Assembly (NCBI GenBank): GCA_015847255.1
Contig: JADLZK010010457.1
Span: 248,001 to 312,000, forward strand
Direction of reading: 5' to 3'
Length of the DNA: 64,000 nt
DNA from: Hyparrhenia diplandra
Lineage: Eukaryota; Streptophyta; Magnoliopsida; Poales; Poaceae
The notes under the pieces are model-generated. The model worked only from the letters and a program-made list of their open reading frames with translations, made no database searches and was not told the DNA's origin. Shown piece after piece: positions 23,259 to 34,227 of this stretch. The position numbers and the translations under genes are program-made. Every line of letters begins with the position of its first letter. Within the stretch, counting starts at the first letter, position 1.

Positions 23259-23835
23259 TTATTTCTTGCCAATGAGGGATTTGACCATGCTTTCGAGTTT
23301 TTGATAGTCCTTCCTTGGCGCGAGGCGCTTGCCCATGGATTGGACCTGGTTTCTGAGCATGTTAACCTGTGGAAGATGAAGTGTGTCTAATTAACTCCAT
23401 ATAATATACAAATTATAAGATCCGAAATCAAAACGTGTAATGCATCAACTGAAAGACTGAAAATTAACGGATCAAAAATACCTCATGGTCAGAACACTCC
23501 TCATCATCACTCCGGTCCCTACACCTATTTACACATGTAGTACGGTACTGGTCGGTCATGCACATGCAGCACATCGCCAATGGGTTGTCGTAGCCACCTT
23601 CAGGATTTAAACATGGATATGCATTCTGCTTGCAGTTGTGGCACATATATGTTCTACATCGGTTGTTGTCAGGGCATAACTCTGGAACACTCACCAAAAC
23701 TCTCGATCGGGACACAGAGAGGGACCAGACGGAATTGCTGGGATGCCGGGTCATCCGTTCGTCTTGGGCTGAAGCATCTTGGCGGATGGAATTGCTGGGG
23801 ATGCCGGGTCGTTCATTCGTCTTGGGCTGAAGCAT
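23259..23835 (-). CDS. Two-exon Cys-rich small protein, family not recognised
   Basis: Exon 1 is 23835-23482 (118 codons) and exon 2 is 23366-23259, ending in TAA. The 115 bp intron (23481-23367) has GTATTT...CCACAG borders and lies in phase 0. The predicted 153-residue protein has a variable N-terminus, then a compact Cys cluster (CRTYMCHNCKQNAYPC, MCCMCMTDQYRTTC, NRCRDRSDDEEC) that looks zinc-binding, and a basic C-terminal helix (MLRNQVQSMGKRL, ending MVKSLIGKK). I see no signal peptide or membrane segment. The start codon is uncertain because a 66 bp duplication covers the first codons. Open frame plus clean splice sites make this the best candidate for a real gene here, but it could equally be a captured or transposon-associated ORF. 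Confidence 0.5.
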
Positions 23836-23851
23836 CTTGGGCTTGGGGAGA
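23718..23851. repeat. 66 bp tandem duplication at the start of the Cys-rich ORF
   Basis: Two adjacent copies share GGAATTGCTGGG, ATGCCGGGTC and CGTCTTGGGCTGAAGCATCT. On the minus strand the duplication gives the repeated N-terminal residues (QPKTNERPGIPSNSI / AQDERMTRHPSNSV). Confidence 0.75.
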
Positions 23852-24119
23852 AGATTCGTGTACTGGGCCTCCGATCCGGTGTGGCACGCCGAAGTCCATG
23901 CAAAAACAAAAAGAAAATAGTAAACAATTTGTTGAAACTACAAGGACCACCCCCTCTAGTAAAACCACCCGTGGATTTGACCATGTGACCTCTCCCTTGT
24001 GTATACCTTCTTCTACCGATACATCCCTTCATCACTTGTGTATACAATCCAATTTGGTTCTCCACGTATTATCCTCAACTGAGTCTAAATTGATTGTTTG
24101 AGTCCTAAATAAATTCAAA

Positions 24120-24840
24120 TAAAAAACTTGTCAAATACAAAGTTTCATAACTTTTTGAGATTTACAACTTTCCCCTGCGTCTATAAAAGGGGAGCAGGAC
24201 ACCCACTAAAACCCTAGTGTGCCACAAAGAACCCTAATGCTTCATCTCGGCGGCAAGGGTAGAAATCGGACTTGACATGATCCGGACGAATCTCTACTGT
24301 GCTCACCACTTGAGTCACCACCTCCACGCCAATCACTAACCGATTGAACCTCAGGAGAAGACAAGGACGAACGCTCCACTCCTGCTCATCTTCGCTTCCT
24401 CGGCACTTCACCACTTGTGTCACTACGGACTGGCCCACCCTTGACTATAAAAGGGGAGGTCCAGTCCCTATAAGAGGGGGCTACAACTTCACATGCAACA
24501 CAACACCCACGCGGTTTCACCATCGATGTTGGCACTAGGCTCAATCATTCTTAAGCTCACCCTCAGGGACTTGGGATCCAACCCTCTCCCCAAGGTCTTG
24601 TATCGCCTCTAGGACTTGGGATTCGTCCCTCTCATAGGGAGTTTGTAAACCCCTAGTACAAGCACTTCACCAAAGGCAAGACTAATAGAATCGTAGTCTC
24701 CACTAGACGTAGGGCATTAGGCCTGAACCAATATAAATCTCTCGTGTCTCTCTTTACACTCCATTGAAGCCGCGAAGTAGTCTTGACACTCTTTTTCACT
24801 TGTCCGGTGTGTCGGGACCCCTGTCTCCAAGGCACCGACA
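24120..24840 (+). mobile_element. LTR-retrotransposon LTR fragment or solo LTR
   Basis: Contains two TATA-like CTATAAAAGGGGAG boxes (about 24181 and 24444). A typical LTR R/U5 region follows (GTAGGGCATTAGGCCTGAACC, TATAAATCTCTCGTGTCTC) and it ends CAAGGCACCGACA at about 24840. No primer site follows. I could not fix the left end or a clean 5 bp target duplication, so it may be truncated. Confidence 0.55.
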
Positions 24841-25026
24841 AAAACATAAAAGGCAGTAAGTGAGAAGTAAAAATAGCATTTGAGATTTACTTCAGATTTA
24901 GAATTTTTTGCATTTGCCATGTGAGTTAGAAGTACACTGCAGTCCACTGCTATTCTATAATAGTTTCACTATATTAGCATACATCTATTCTTGTTGATTC
25001 ATGTGCTCACTGCTCATATTCTGCAG

Positions 25027-25425
25027 GAACTATCATGGACAATAAAGTTTGCCATCCTAAGTACTTTCACTTGTACATGTGTGCACATGATGGGATGATT
25101 GCAAGTTGTGTCTGTTCTCTGAATGAGCTTGTCCTGGGCAAAATGCTGTTAAGACTGTTAATTATCTCTGAATCCTAGATCACTTAAGTGCTAAATAAAT
25201 ATTGGTATGTGTTTTCTGCTCTTATCAGGGAACAACAAGGCCGACCCATTATCATGTTGTGCAAGATGAGATGGTTTCTTTGCATTTCCATTCGCTCTCT
25301 TATGTGTAAGTAGTATTATGTGTAAGTAGTAAACTTTGGTTGTTGCTGGCTGTAGCCCCTTTGCTTTATATTGTTGCCGTGTCTTGCTCTGCAGGTATCA
25401 AAAAGGAGCACAACAGCCATCTCAG
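25027..25425 (+). pseudogene. ARGONAUTE (AGO4 clade) PIWI-domain fragment, three exons
   Basis: AGO4-clade proteins bind 24-nt siRNAs and guide RNA-directed DNA methylation. Exon 1 (25027-25100), after TTCTGCAG, reads GTIMDNKVCHPKYFHLYMCA HDGMI and is followed by GCAAGT, a possible GC-AG donor. Exon 2 (25229-25305) reads GTTRPTHYHVVQDEM...HSLSYV, including the HYHV His of the PIWI catalytic set, and ends at GTAAGT. Exon 3 (about 25395-25425) reads YQK..STTAISV with one extra base. AGO4-type residues (MCAHDGM, STTAIS) separate it from the AGO1 group. The bases around the exon 2 donor are locally duplicated (TATGTGTAAGTAG twice). The remainder of the gene is absent. Confidence 0.8.
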
Positions 25426-25454
25426 TAGGTAGGCCACACAGTCCTAGTTCCTGA

Positions 25455-25492
25455 GCAGAGTGGACACGGGTGGCCTAAGCAGACAAATCTCT

Positions 25493-25523
<31 letters not shown>

Positions 25524-25560
25524 GTACGAGGGGACACGGGTCGCCTAAGCAGAGTGGCCC
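25455..25560. repeat. Poly(T) run flanked by a direct repeat of about 22 bp
   Basis: A T run of nearly 30 bases at about 25491-25518 lies between GGACACGGGTGGCCTAAGCAG (about 25462-25482) and GGACACGGGTCGCCTAAGCAG (about 25532-25553). The arrangement resembles target duplications around a minimal poly(A)-tailed insertion in minus orientation. Confidence 0.5.
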
Positions 25561-25675
25561 ATTTAAGCCCAGGAAAAAGACAGGAGCGGCCCGGTGCGCG
25601 ATTTGCGGCTGCAATTATGCAGTATCAATAAATAAAATATCTTTAAACTTCCCTACATAGTACGAACAATCTTAA

Positions 25676-25740
25676 ATAGCTCAGTTGGTAAATGTTTAGA
25701 GCACAGCCCCGAAGACGGTGGTTCCACCCTGACCAGCGTC
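25676..25740 (+). tRNA. Degenerate tRNA-like sequence or tRNA-derived SINE head
   Basis: AATAGCTCAGTTGGTAAATG resembles a tRNA D-arm/A box and GGTGGTTCCACCCTG a T-arm/B box, with GAA in anticodon position. The acceptor stem does not pair and the T-loop lacks TTCGA. I take it as a relic, not a working tRNA. A T-rich segment follows, which would also fit a decayed SINE. Confidence 0.4.
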
Positions 25741-25759
25741 ATCATTATTGACTTCATTT

Positions 25760-25930
25760 TTTTGTTTTTTCTGTTTGACTTTTTTTTATAAGTACTCCAT
25801 CTCACCGTTTAACTATAATATGAACTTTTCATAAGAATATCTTTCTTTATTTTCTCTATGGACTTTTTATAAGTACTATATCTCACAATTTAACTATAGC
25901 GTTAACTTTTTTTATAAGCATTGTATCTCA
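25760..25930. repeat. Short tandem repeat, unit about 80 bp
   Basis: TTTATAAGTACTCCATCTCACCGTTTAACTATA recurs as TTTATAAGTACTATATCTCACAATTTAACTATA, and a shorter third copy follows (TTATAAGCATTGTATCTCA). Confidence 0.6.
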
Positions 25931-25944
25931 TTCACTAGACCAAT

Positions 25945-26640
25945 CAGTCACAAGTCTCGTCCGAGTGGACTCATAAGCCTAACAAGATAGGTTGTCCACC
26001 GTCACTCTTATGCGCTCCTAGCCATAACATGCTACCAAACTAAGCCGCCATTGTCATGTGTCATCCGAGTGGACTAACGGGCTAATAACACGATAAGAAA
26101 GTCAACAAATCACTCTCATATCTCCCCTAAGTAGCTAGACTAGTGCTCGTAGGACGACAAGTACTGAACCTACGTTCTCACGTCACTGTCATGTCTTGAC
26201 AAAGTGAACCACTAGCCTTAACATGATTCGAACTAATCCACCACTATCACATGTCGTCCGCATGGACTAATAGGCTAACAGCACGATAACGAAGTCAACC
26301 GATCACTCTGGACCTATAAGCGATCGGTTCAACCTATAAGTGCACTCTGGATAGCACATAAGAGTGATTGGTTCCCTTCCTATCATGTAAGGTTAACGCT
26401 CTATGTGAGTCCACTAATCAGATTAGCCGCGAGAATGTATGTTCAATACATGTCGTCAAACGAGCACTAGTCTACCTACTCAGAGGAGACATGAGAGTGA
26501 TCGATTGACTTTGTTATCGTGTTGTTAGCCTGTTAGTCCACTCAGATGACACATGCTAGTGGCAAATTTTAGTTTGGTAGCATGTTATGGCTAGTGGTTT
26601 ACTCTGTTGAAACATGAGAGTGATCGGTTCACTTCCATTC
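25945..26640. repeat. Long imperfect inverted repeat (foldback) with an extra direct copy in the spacer
   Basis: The segment at about 26005-26190 pairs with about 26425-26625. Matching blocks include GCCATAACATGCTACCAAACTA, ATGTGTCATC.GAGTGGACTAAC, ACACGATAA.AAAGTCAA, CACTCTCAT and TAGACTAGTGCTCGT. The arms are about 190 bp and mostly identical. The spacer (26208-26310) holds a third, direct copy (ACTAGCC.TAACATG...GTCGTCCG.ATGGACTAA). No coding capacity. Confidence 0.7.
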
Positions 26641-27119
26641 ACTTCCACATGAGAGTTTTCCAATATTGAATTTATAAAATTTTAATAAATTTAATAATGC
26701 AAATTGGAAAGCTTTAATGAATCTTAATAATTTCAAATTGAGGGATGTTGCATTCATGCCTTTGCATACACTTTTTTGTTGTCGATTTGAATTTATGAAA
26801 TTCGACATAAGTTCGAATCAAATTTTTGATCTATTTATAAAATAAGTATATTTTATAAAAAAATTCAAAATCAAGTTCAACACTGTATTTCAAATCTCAA
26901 AACTTTTTGAGGAATATTTCAAAATCTGATTTTTTTTTTTTTTTTAAGAGGGTCAAGACCTGATTTGTTAGAAGCCCTTTCCCTCTTTTGGGCCGAAGCC
27001 CAGCAGGCAGTAACCCATAAGCAACAAGGATAGCAATTTCTTACATGTACTAACAAAAGTGGGCAAGCCGCCTCGCGCCCCTGACCCTTTGACCGCATAG
27101 ATTGGAAAACTTTTTTAGA

Positions 27120-27235
27120 CCTAGCCCTATCTCGCGCGCCGCCAGGAGATCGACCCGCCGCCGCCGCCTGATCTCCGACTTCACCGCGTCGCCGGCCACG
27201 AAAACCCTTCCACGACAACCTTCATTGCGAGGTGA
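27120..27235 (+). other. GC-rich probable 5' leader exon
   Basis: A GC-rich island in AT-rich surroundings with CGCCGCCGCC runs, ending TTGCGAG|GTGAGC (donor at about 27233). It looks like the untranslated first exon of a plant gene. The next recognisable exon on the same strand is the RPAC1 piece at 28240. Confidence 0.4.
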
Positions 27236-27539
27236 GCAATCTGTTGATTGACATTCTTTCAAGTTTTTTGCACAGCTCCAATGATCACCACCACGCCCAG
27301 CGTCGGCTACCTAGTCCACGTCCAGTTCAGTCCCTGCAGTAATTGATTTTAGTTCATAGATATTCAGTTGTACTGCCTGGCCGTGTTTGTTTGATCTGAA
27401 CTGACTAATTCAATTTTCTGTAGACCTTGCAATCCAATCCGTATAGCCTGGCCGTGGCTTCTGGTTTATTCACCATTGATTTATGGTGCGTTTTCTCAAA
27501 CAAATACCATAGGTGGACTGGATTGGCAAATACAAGCCA

Positions 27540-28085
27540 TAGGAGATGTGATTTATGCTTTAATTTCTCTTTTGAGAAAACCAAGCTAGAATTCTGATTC
27601 TCCATTTATTCAGAAAAAAAAAATGATTCTGAATTTGGTGTAGTGCTTGTTTTGTTGCCTCTTCTCAAAATTGTGTTTCTTTTTCTGCCTTTTCTCTTGA
27701 ACTGAGTTGCATGCTCCACAGGATATGATGACCCTTTCCCCAGATGATCGGCAATGAACATACTGAGCGCTATCATTTCTCATTCGAGAAAACCAAGCCA
27801 GAATTCTGATCCTCTGATTGTTTCTTGGAAAAATAATTTCTTTGACTGTTTTGTTGATTTACTTTTTTCCTTTACCTTCGTACACAGTCTGTTTCCACCT
27901 GTTTAAATTTTGATGTCCGCACATACAAAACTGTACTGACATATTCTCTGATCATTTTTCACATTTATATACCTTAATGTTATCACTGGAGAATATGATG
28001 ACCCTTTCCTTAGATGATCGACAGTAAACATACTCTGTGTTATAATTTCTCATTTGAGAATACACAGCCAGAATGCTGTTCCTCC
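27540..28085. repeat. Three dispersed copies of a short intronic repeat
   Basis: GATATGATGACCCTTTCC.. with CATTCGAGAAAACCAAGCCAGAATTCTGAT (27720-27815) recurs at about 27990-28085. A shorter version (CTTTTGAGAAAACCAAGCTAGAATTCTGAT) is at about 27556-27600. Confidence 0.7.
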
Positions 28086-28239
28086 ATTTTTTTAGCATCC
28101 AGTTATTAGCAGTTCCTAGCTGCAAATATGAGTGTTTTTAATGTCAACCAGTTTGTTTCACACTTGTTGGGCACGATTTTTGCAAACCTTTGTCTATTAT
28201 TTCCATTAGTACTTTGTAATTTAATCTGTTCTTTTATAG

Positions 28240-28335
28240 TCTATTGAACTCGAGGCACATGCTGTTAAGGGAGTTGGGAAAGTTCATGCCAAGTGGTCGC
28301 CAGTTGCTACAGCCTGGCACAGAGTACTCCCTGAG
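28240..28335 (+). pseudogene. RNA polymerase I/III subunit RPAC1 (AC40), single exon fragment
   Basis: RPAC1 is the alpha-like assembly subunit shared by RNA polymerases I and III. This 96-base exon lies between TTTATAG and GTGAAA and reads SIELEAHAVKGVGKVHAKWS PVATAWHRVLPE without a break. That is the conserved RPAC1 core block. No neighbouring RPAC1 exons are visible within several kilobases, so it is a fragment although its own frame is intact. The GC-rich leader exon at 27120 and the terminal exon at 29386 may form one chimeric transcript with it. Confidence 0.8.
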
Positions 28336-28889
28336 GTGAAATTGTTTCACTGACACATTTACCACAAGATGGTACTTAAACTGGAAAATCCTACCTTTTG
28401 GGTTATTTTAGTCCATAGAATTATCCAAATCTGATATGCATCATCTATGCAAGTCCAAATCAGCAAGCAGTTGAGCATGCTACAGATGCTAATAACTGTC
28501 ACCATGTTTCCACTTTGACAAGTTTTGAATTTCTCAAGTTTGATTTGATCTGCTTATGTTGTCACTTGCAAACAATTCTGTCATTCTCTCATTGACTTAT
28601 CAAATATACAATTATACATTATTGCCGACATGCTTTATGTAGCCTAACACCCTCCCTTTAGATGCTTACATATTATAGCTTATTTTACTGACTTGCTCGA
28701 GACAAATCTCCCACTCCAAATAATATTTGAGTAAGACAACTTGCACCTTATTTGATCAGACTTCCTGTTCCAAATAAAACAACAGCTTTTACTGAAAATG
28801 GGGACATCTGGTAAAGCTAGCAGTTATTTGATTCTTTCAGCGAGCTTGCATATTTACAAAGAGTCCATCCAAAATTCTTAAGCTTAAGG

Positions 28890-29106
28890 ATTTATCCAGT
28901 AGTTAATAAGTAGTTCTGCATAGGAATTACTGGATGAAACTATGAAAAGCAGAGCTTATCCTCTACATGAACCAAGGAGCAGCTATTACCCTTCAGCAGT
29001 CTAGTTTCATTTTTGTTTCGAGAACCTTTATTTATCCAGTAGTTAATAAGTCTACCTTTATTAAATTTTTTTTCGAGAAACTATGAAAAGCAGAGCTTAT
29101 CCTAGT
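28890..29106. repeat. Direct duplication, period about 143 bp
   Basis: TTTATCCAGTAGTTAATAAG occurs at about 28890 and 29031, and AAACTATGAAAAGCAGAGCTTATCCT at about 28937 and 29079. Confidence 0.8.
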
Positions 29107-29385
29107 GCTAAATTTGTTTTGAACACATTCAGTTCTCTAAAACTTTCTAGATAAATTCATTCGTCATCAGTCATGGTATACTTACCGATAGCTATGTTTT
29201 TCACAGGATAAGAGACCAGCAGCACTTTGTTCGCTGAGATGAACTGAGGGTCTGTGATTTACCATGCATACATACTTCCTTTGCAATGGGCTTCCGTGTG
29301 AATTACTTATTCTGACAGTGTGTTGTTTCTCTGTCTGCATGGGAGATCTTCACTCCTTTGCTTCACGACATTGATGGTGGCAAAA

Positions 29386-29506
29386 GCTGAAGTCCGTTCC
29401 ATACAACCCGGGAACCCAAGGAACACAGGAAGCTGACGAGCTGAGCAAGAGGCTGGGGTATGTGCAGACCCATGGCTACGTCTGGTCTGGCACCAACCCT
29501 TTCTAA
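29386..29506 (+). pseudogene. Terminal exon-like ORF, protein family not recognised
   Basis: An open stretch ending in TAA (29504-29506) reads LKSVPYNPG, then QEADELSKRLGYVQTHGYVW SGTNPF. The composition looks like real protein. There is a stop upstream in the same frame region and I cannot match it to a family. It may be the C-terminal exon of another captured gene. 29507-30268 beyond it is AT-rich with no gene that I can see. Confidence 0.35.
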
Positions 29507-30268
29507 GGTTTAGCTGTCAGTTGCCGTGTAACAGAACACGAGGAAGAGCCCCTGTAATACCATGTGTTATACCATGTGTTGTGTAATGAGAAACTTATAT
29601 GCTTGTTGAGTGACCGTTTGGGATATCGGAACAATAAAAAAGGATGTGATGTTCTGATCTCAATCTCTGTTTTTAACTTCTCTCCCTTCTGAATATATTG
29701 AATTTTCTTTTTCCTTAGCTTAAATATAATTGCATTTTTTTTCATAAACTTTCAAATACTGTTCTCACCGAAAACAAAAACTCAGTTATGATCTGCTCGT
29801 CACTTGCATCGTGTTCACTGTTCAGTCATCTGTGTTAAGAGAAATAAAGAAACATGCTTATTGTTTGTGGATCATCATCAGTTTTTGTGAGATCATGTTA
29901 TCACAAGCATGTTATGCTACGAGAGCAAAGAAGCATTGCCAGGCACCAGGCTGTTGTTAACACCATACACATACACTCATTCAGTTCTGGTACGTAGAGT
30001 GCATTGAACTAATCAAACATCATTCACGTAGCGCCTCAAAACACATTTCACTGCGTAAAGCTGAAAATAAGCGGTAATTTGTGCAAACCCACTGATCATT
30101 CATGAACAAAAGCTTACAGATCCAGTAGCACTAATAAAGACTAAGTGTGTGTTTCGAAAAAAAAAAAAAGTGTTACACACAACATATATATGGGTAATGA
30201 GAACTCTGGCATCTACCATTTCATCTAATTTCTCACTACCAGATTGCCAGCAGGCCAATACTATTTTC

Positions 30269-31154
30269 TCACTCAGTCTTGATCTGCTTCTTCACAATGT
30301 TCTGCGCACTGGCACTGCATTTCTGATCAGCAAAGCATGACCTCCCTTCCTCAGCCGCCTTGCACAGCTGCAGGCCCATGTGCACCTTACCAAGGAAAGG
30401 AGTCCCCCATTTCATGGCACATCTTCTCAGCGCCTCCCTTGCTGCTATCAAATAGCTTCACTGCAGGCCATAACTGACAGAAGCTCATGGGCTTTCTCCT
30501 TGATGTAGTTCAGGGCCCACTCTGTCGCATCTGTCTCGCCGCACACCTCTAACTCGACGAATCTGAGATCTTAAAGCGGCTGCCTCAGGTTACTCATGTT
30601 CTCCACAACACCTGGGACAGGGACACCCACCTTGCAGAAGGTTATCTCCTTCCTCACGTCAATCAGAGAGACCTGCTGCGGAGTCGTGACGATTATTGCA
30701 CCATCGATTCCGGTGGCTTGAAGGTATTGTACGATCGAGATGTGCTCATCAGATGTTCCTGGAGGAGCATCCACAACAAGATAGTCGATCTCCTTTTCGG
30801 GAAAAATCCTTTAAGAACTGCTTGATCAGTCCATTCTTGCGGGGACCCCTCCAGATGACAGCATCATCTGGATTAGGCAGCATGAAACCAATCGACATCA
30901 CACCAAGGTTGGACTCAACATACACAGGTGACCAGCCCAGATTGCTTTGATGAATATCCTGTCCCTCAAGGACTAACATTTTAGGGATGCTAGGGCCACA
31001 TATATCTATGTCAAGAAGGCCAACCTGATGGTCCATTTCAGCTAGGACAAACAAGAGTTGGGCTGAGAATGTGCTCTTTCCCACACCTCCCTTTCCAGAC
31101 AAAACTAATAATTTGTGCTTCACTGAGTCAATCTCTCAACAATAGCAACCACAT
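30269..31154 (-). pseudogene. NBP35: NBP35-type cytosolic Fe-S assembly ATPase, 5'-truncated and frameshifted
   Basis: NBP35 is the P-loop scaffold ATPase that assembles Fe-S clusters in the cytosol. On the minus strand, after an acceptor (TTGTGCAG at 31157-31155), the sequence reads the deviant Walker A (SGKGGVGKSTFSAQL), MDHQVGLLDIDICGPS, DAPPGTSDEH, TPQQVSLIDVRKEI and a C-terminus with GRSCFADQKC..SA ending KKQIKTE-TGA at 30269. There is a TGA just before KHKLLVLSG and frameshifts near 30790, 30650, 30570 and 30440, so no full protein can be made. The N-terminal Cys motif exon is missing. The splice acceptor argues for a DNA-level copy. Confidence 0.88.
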
Positions 31155-34100
31155 CTGCACAATACAACCAGTCAATAATCAGTTCACTTTCACCTAACGC
31201 ATATACAAGCAACAAGTAAATAGTGTCCATGTATATATAATTCATTCATCCACCTACAGCTAATGTTATAATCACATTGAACTGGATTAAAATAAAATCC
31301 TAGATCAAGATAAATGGAGACTAGCTACAAAAAGTTAAGGCAATCACACATTTAACATGCTGCTTTGCACGAGTGAAATGTATCAAAAAGGAACTACAAT
31401 GACTAATTAACACATTTAGAATTGTAGATGATTGCATTTAGGCAAAGCCTTTGTTTATAACATTGATGGGGAGTCACACTGAAAACTTGATGGTGTGGTC
31501 TTTAACATCCACGAAGTACAAAAGCACATTGAGTTTCCTGGTCAATCTAAAATTCTTCAATCCTCAACATTTACTACAAGCAGATGGATTCTGTACAATG
31601 TTCAGTAAAGATGCTCATTAGTGAAAAATGGAGGCAATTCACTGAAACAGCTTTAAATAGCTCAACATACTGACACTCAAGTAGTCAAGTAGCACAAATT
31701 GTAAAATAATGCATATTCATACTGCATAGAAAACCTCCCAAAGATCACAGTGATCCCAAGTTAACTAAAAAGTTCATATCAGAAGTAACAGAAAATGAAT
31801 GATGATATTTTTTTCCAAAGAATACTCTTTCAGTTGCCTTGTTATACTGAATTTGGGATGTTAGATCGGGAAAAGCTAATTTGGTCTGTTAACTTGTGGA
31901 GAATCTCCATTATGCTTGTTTCCTTTGTTTCTTGTAGCTTAATTGGACTGTCCCTTACTAATTTGTTGTAACTTGTGGACAAATGCCAAATCAACTGGAA
32001 ATAATATCTAGAAGGTTAGGGGAGACATAACTTTTGATTGCACTTCTATTCTGTACATGTCTTACTTGAAAAACTGCATTTGTGGAAAGCTCACATCGGA
32101 GAGAACGGAGTGACCAAGAAAATAAAATTAGAACTGCACCCATCAGATGTAAAGGCGTTGAATGGTTAATTGGTTATGCAGTAGCTGTTGCATTGGCATC
32201 AAAGGGCCTGTTAGGAAGCAGTAGTAGTTACTTAAACTTGTATTTTACATTTCTTGCATTGCAGCTTCGTTCATAGCTCCAGACAACTGTAGCCAAATTA
32301 GTAATGATTTTTTCACTAATTAGAATCAGTGAGTTCATGGTAAGTCTAACAATAAAGAAAACAGAACATTACATCTTAAATCATATATACAATGTCTACT
32401 TATTTCAGTTTACATATTTGTTCAAAAAACGCCAAGGAAAATATGAAAACATGTCCCAGTTAGATTGTTCATTCCTTTGCCTAAACACATTGTTTATAAA
32501 TCTGAACCAAATCAGTATTTGTTCTTGGTGGAGAATATCGTTTCAAGCATATAACTTGACAAAGTAATTATACTACATTTGAGTTGTACTAAGACTGATA
32601 CTGCACTTACATTTGAGTTGGCTTAAAAATCAAACTATAGGAAGAAAAAAAAAACTGTGGTAAAAAAATGTAGAAGTAAAATTAGTACATCCAGCAACAT
32701 AAATACATATGTTCAAGGGAGCTATTTGCAGCTATTTCTTGGATTATGTCGACAACATAGGCTTGTCCATGGCTGCTTTAAATTGCATAAAAAAAAATCA
32801 GAGGGAAGCAACCACTCATAATATGGAGGATGCTTCATGTTAACATTAACTGATATAGTTCCTATTGCTCAGAAAAAAAGGCTGCCATGTTAACCTAGAG
32901 GGAAGATCTGTCATGCTCACTAATGTTTCAGTTAGCTACGTGTTTCAGTTAGAGAAGCAATGCAACATTCATGCAGCAGGACTGTGACTGATAAGGCACA
33001 CAATCACACATTGGGTCTCTTGTTACCTTGAACTATTTGGAGTGCGACAGGTACTAAACATGTACTTCGAGATGACAACAACATAGAAAAGATAAATTTT
33101 GTTCAGAAAATTTAGTTGAGTACTTACAGTTATTAAGGCCAATCAGGAATACATCACTGATCAAGTACAATCGAGCCTAACAGTCACTATCATTCCAGTA
33201 CAAGGTATTGAGGAATTCACCACTAATTATTCACATATTAGTAAAGCTGAGTGAATATGAGACATGAGACACCACTAATTAGATTAAAATGCAGTTTTGT
33301 TATTCTCTAATAATACATTTCAGTACCACAAAAACCTGATAATTCAGAGAAACACAACCAACAGGAATCAGGGAAAATGCAGTCTTGTTATTCTCTAATA
33401 ATACATTTCAGTCAAGAAGAGGGCCAGCTGCTGCATCACGAAGAGGAGGGCTACCTCTGCTCCCCATCTCCTCCTGGATCCAGCTGCTGCATCACAAATA
33501 GGGGCGCTAGGGGCACGCTTATGTGGAGGCACACGCATGCTTACAGGGGGCCACGCTCATAGGGAGGCACAGACCGGGGCAGAGAAACACAAGTCGAGGA
33601 GGGAGGTTGAGGAAGAAACACCATCACAGGCTTCTGTCAAAAGCGAATCTCAGTGCACCTGGCAACGGCTCCAGATAAGGAGGGTGCCATATTTATCGTA
33701 TATGATAGTGGTATGGTGCACACTTTCACTCTCCTACAATTGAACTAAGTTTAAACCAACATTTTGCTAACAGGACTAAACAATGTAGGTGCATCAAGTA
33801 ACCTGCATTAGTCGAGGGTTTTTAGATCAGTATTTTGCAAAACAGGAAAAACAATAAACAAATATTAACTACCTCAAGTATTCAAAATATCTTAAAGCCA
33901 ATATGAAGTACAATATAAAGGCAAATGAGTCATCCATTCATGATTTTTGGATTGATCAACTGATTGCAGGAATGATAGACTTAAACAAATACATCACAAT
34001 GTTACCAGGGTGGGTCTGTCTGATATGATTGAAGTAAACAAAAGAAATTTCATTAAGACAGAAAATTTGTTTAGTGTTTCCACAAAGCGCCACAATCAAG

Positions 34101-34227
34101 AAACACTAGTACTCAACAGCAGGTTAGACTGTGCAACAACAATTACGATCCATAGGTAAGGATTGTACCAGGAAGCCTTGGTCAATAATTTGTTTAATGC
34201 ATAAAGTTGAAATTAGCACACATGTAC
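31155..34227. other. AT-rich non-coding region between the APT and NBP35 fragments
   Basis: About 3 kb with no convincing coding region. It would be intron if the two minus-strand fragments belong to one transcript. A 35 bp direct repeat (TTGTTATTCTCTAATAATAC) occurs at about 33298 and 33385, and GCTGCTGCATCAC is repeated at 33428 and 33483. Confidence 0.5.

Noticed and set aside
25676..25740. Functional tRNA
   Set aside because: The acceptor stem does not pair and the T-loop lacks the TTCGA core. Kept only as a relic.
30269..31154. NBP35 as a working gene
   Set aside because: An in-frame stop before the P-loop, several frameshifts and a missing N-terminal Cys-motif exon.
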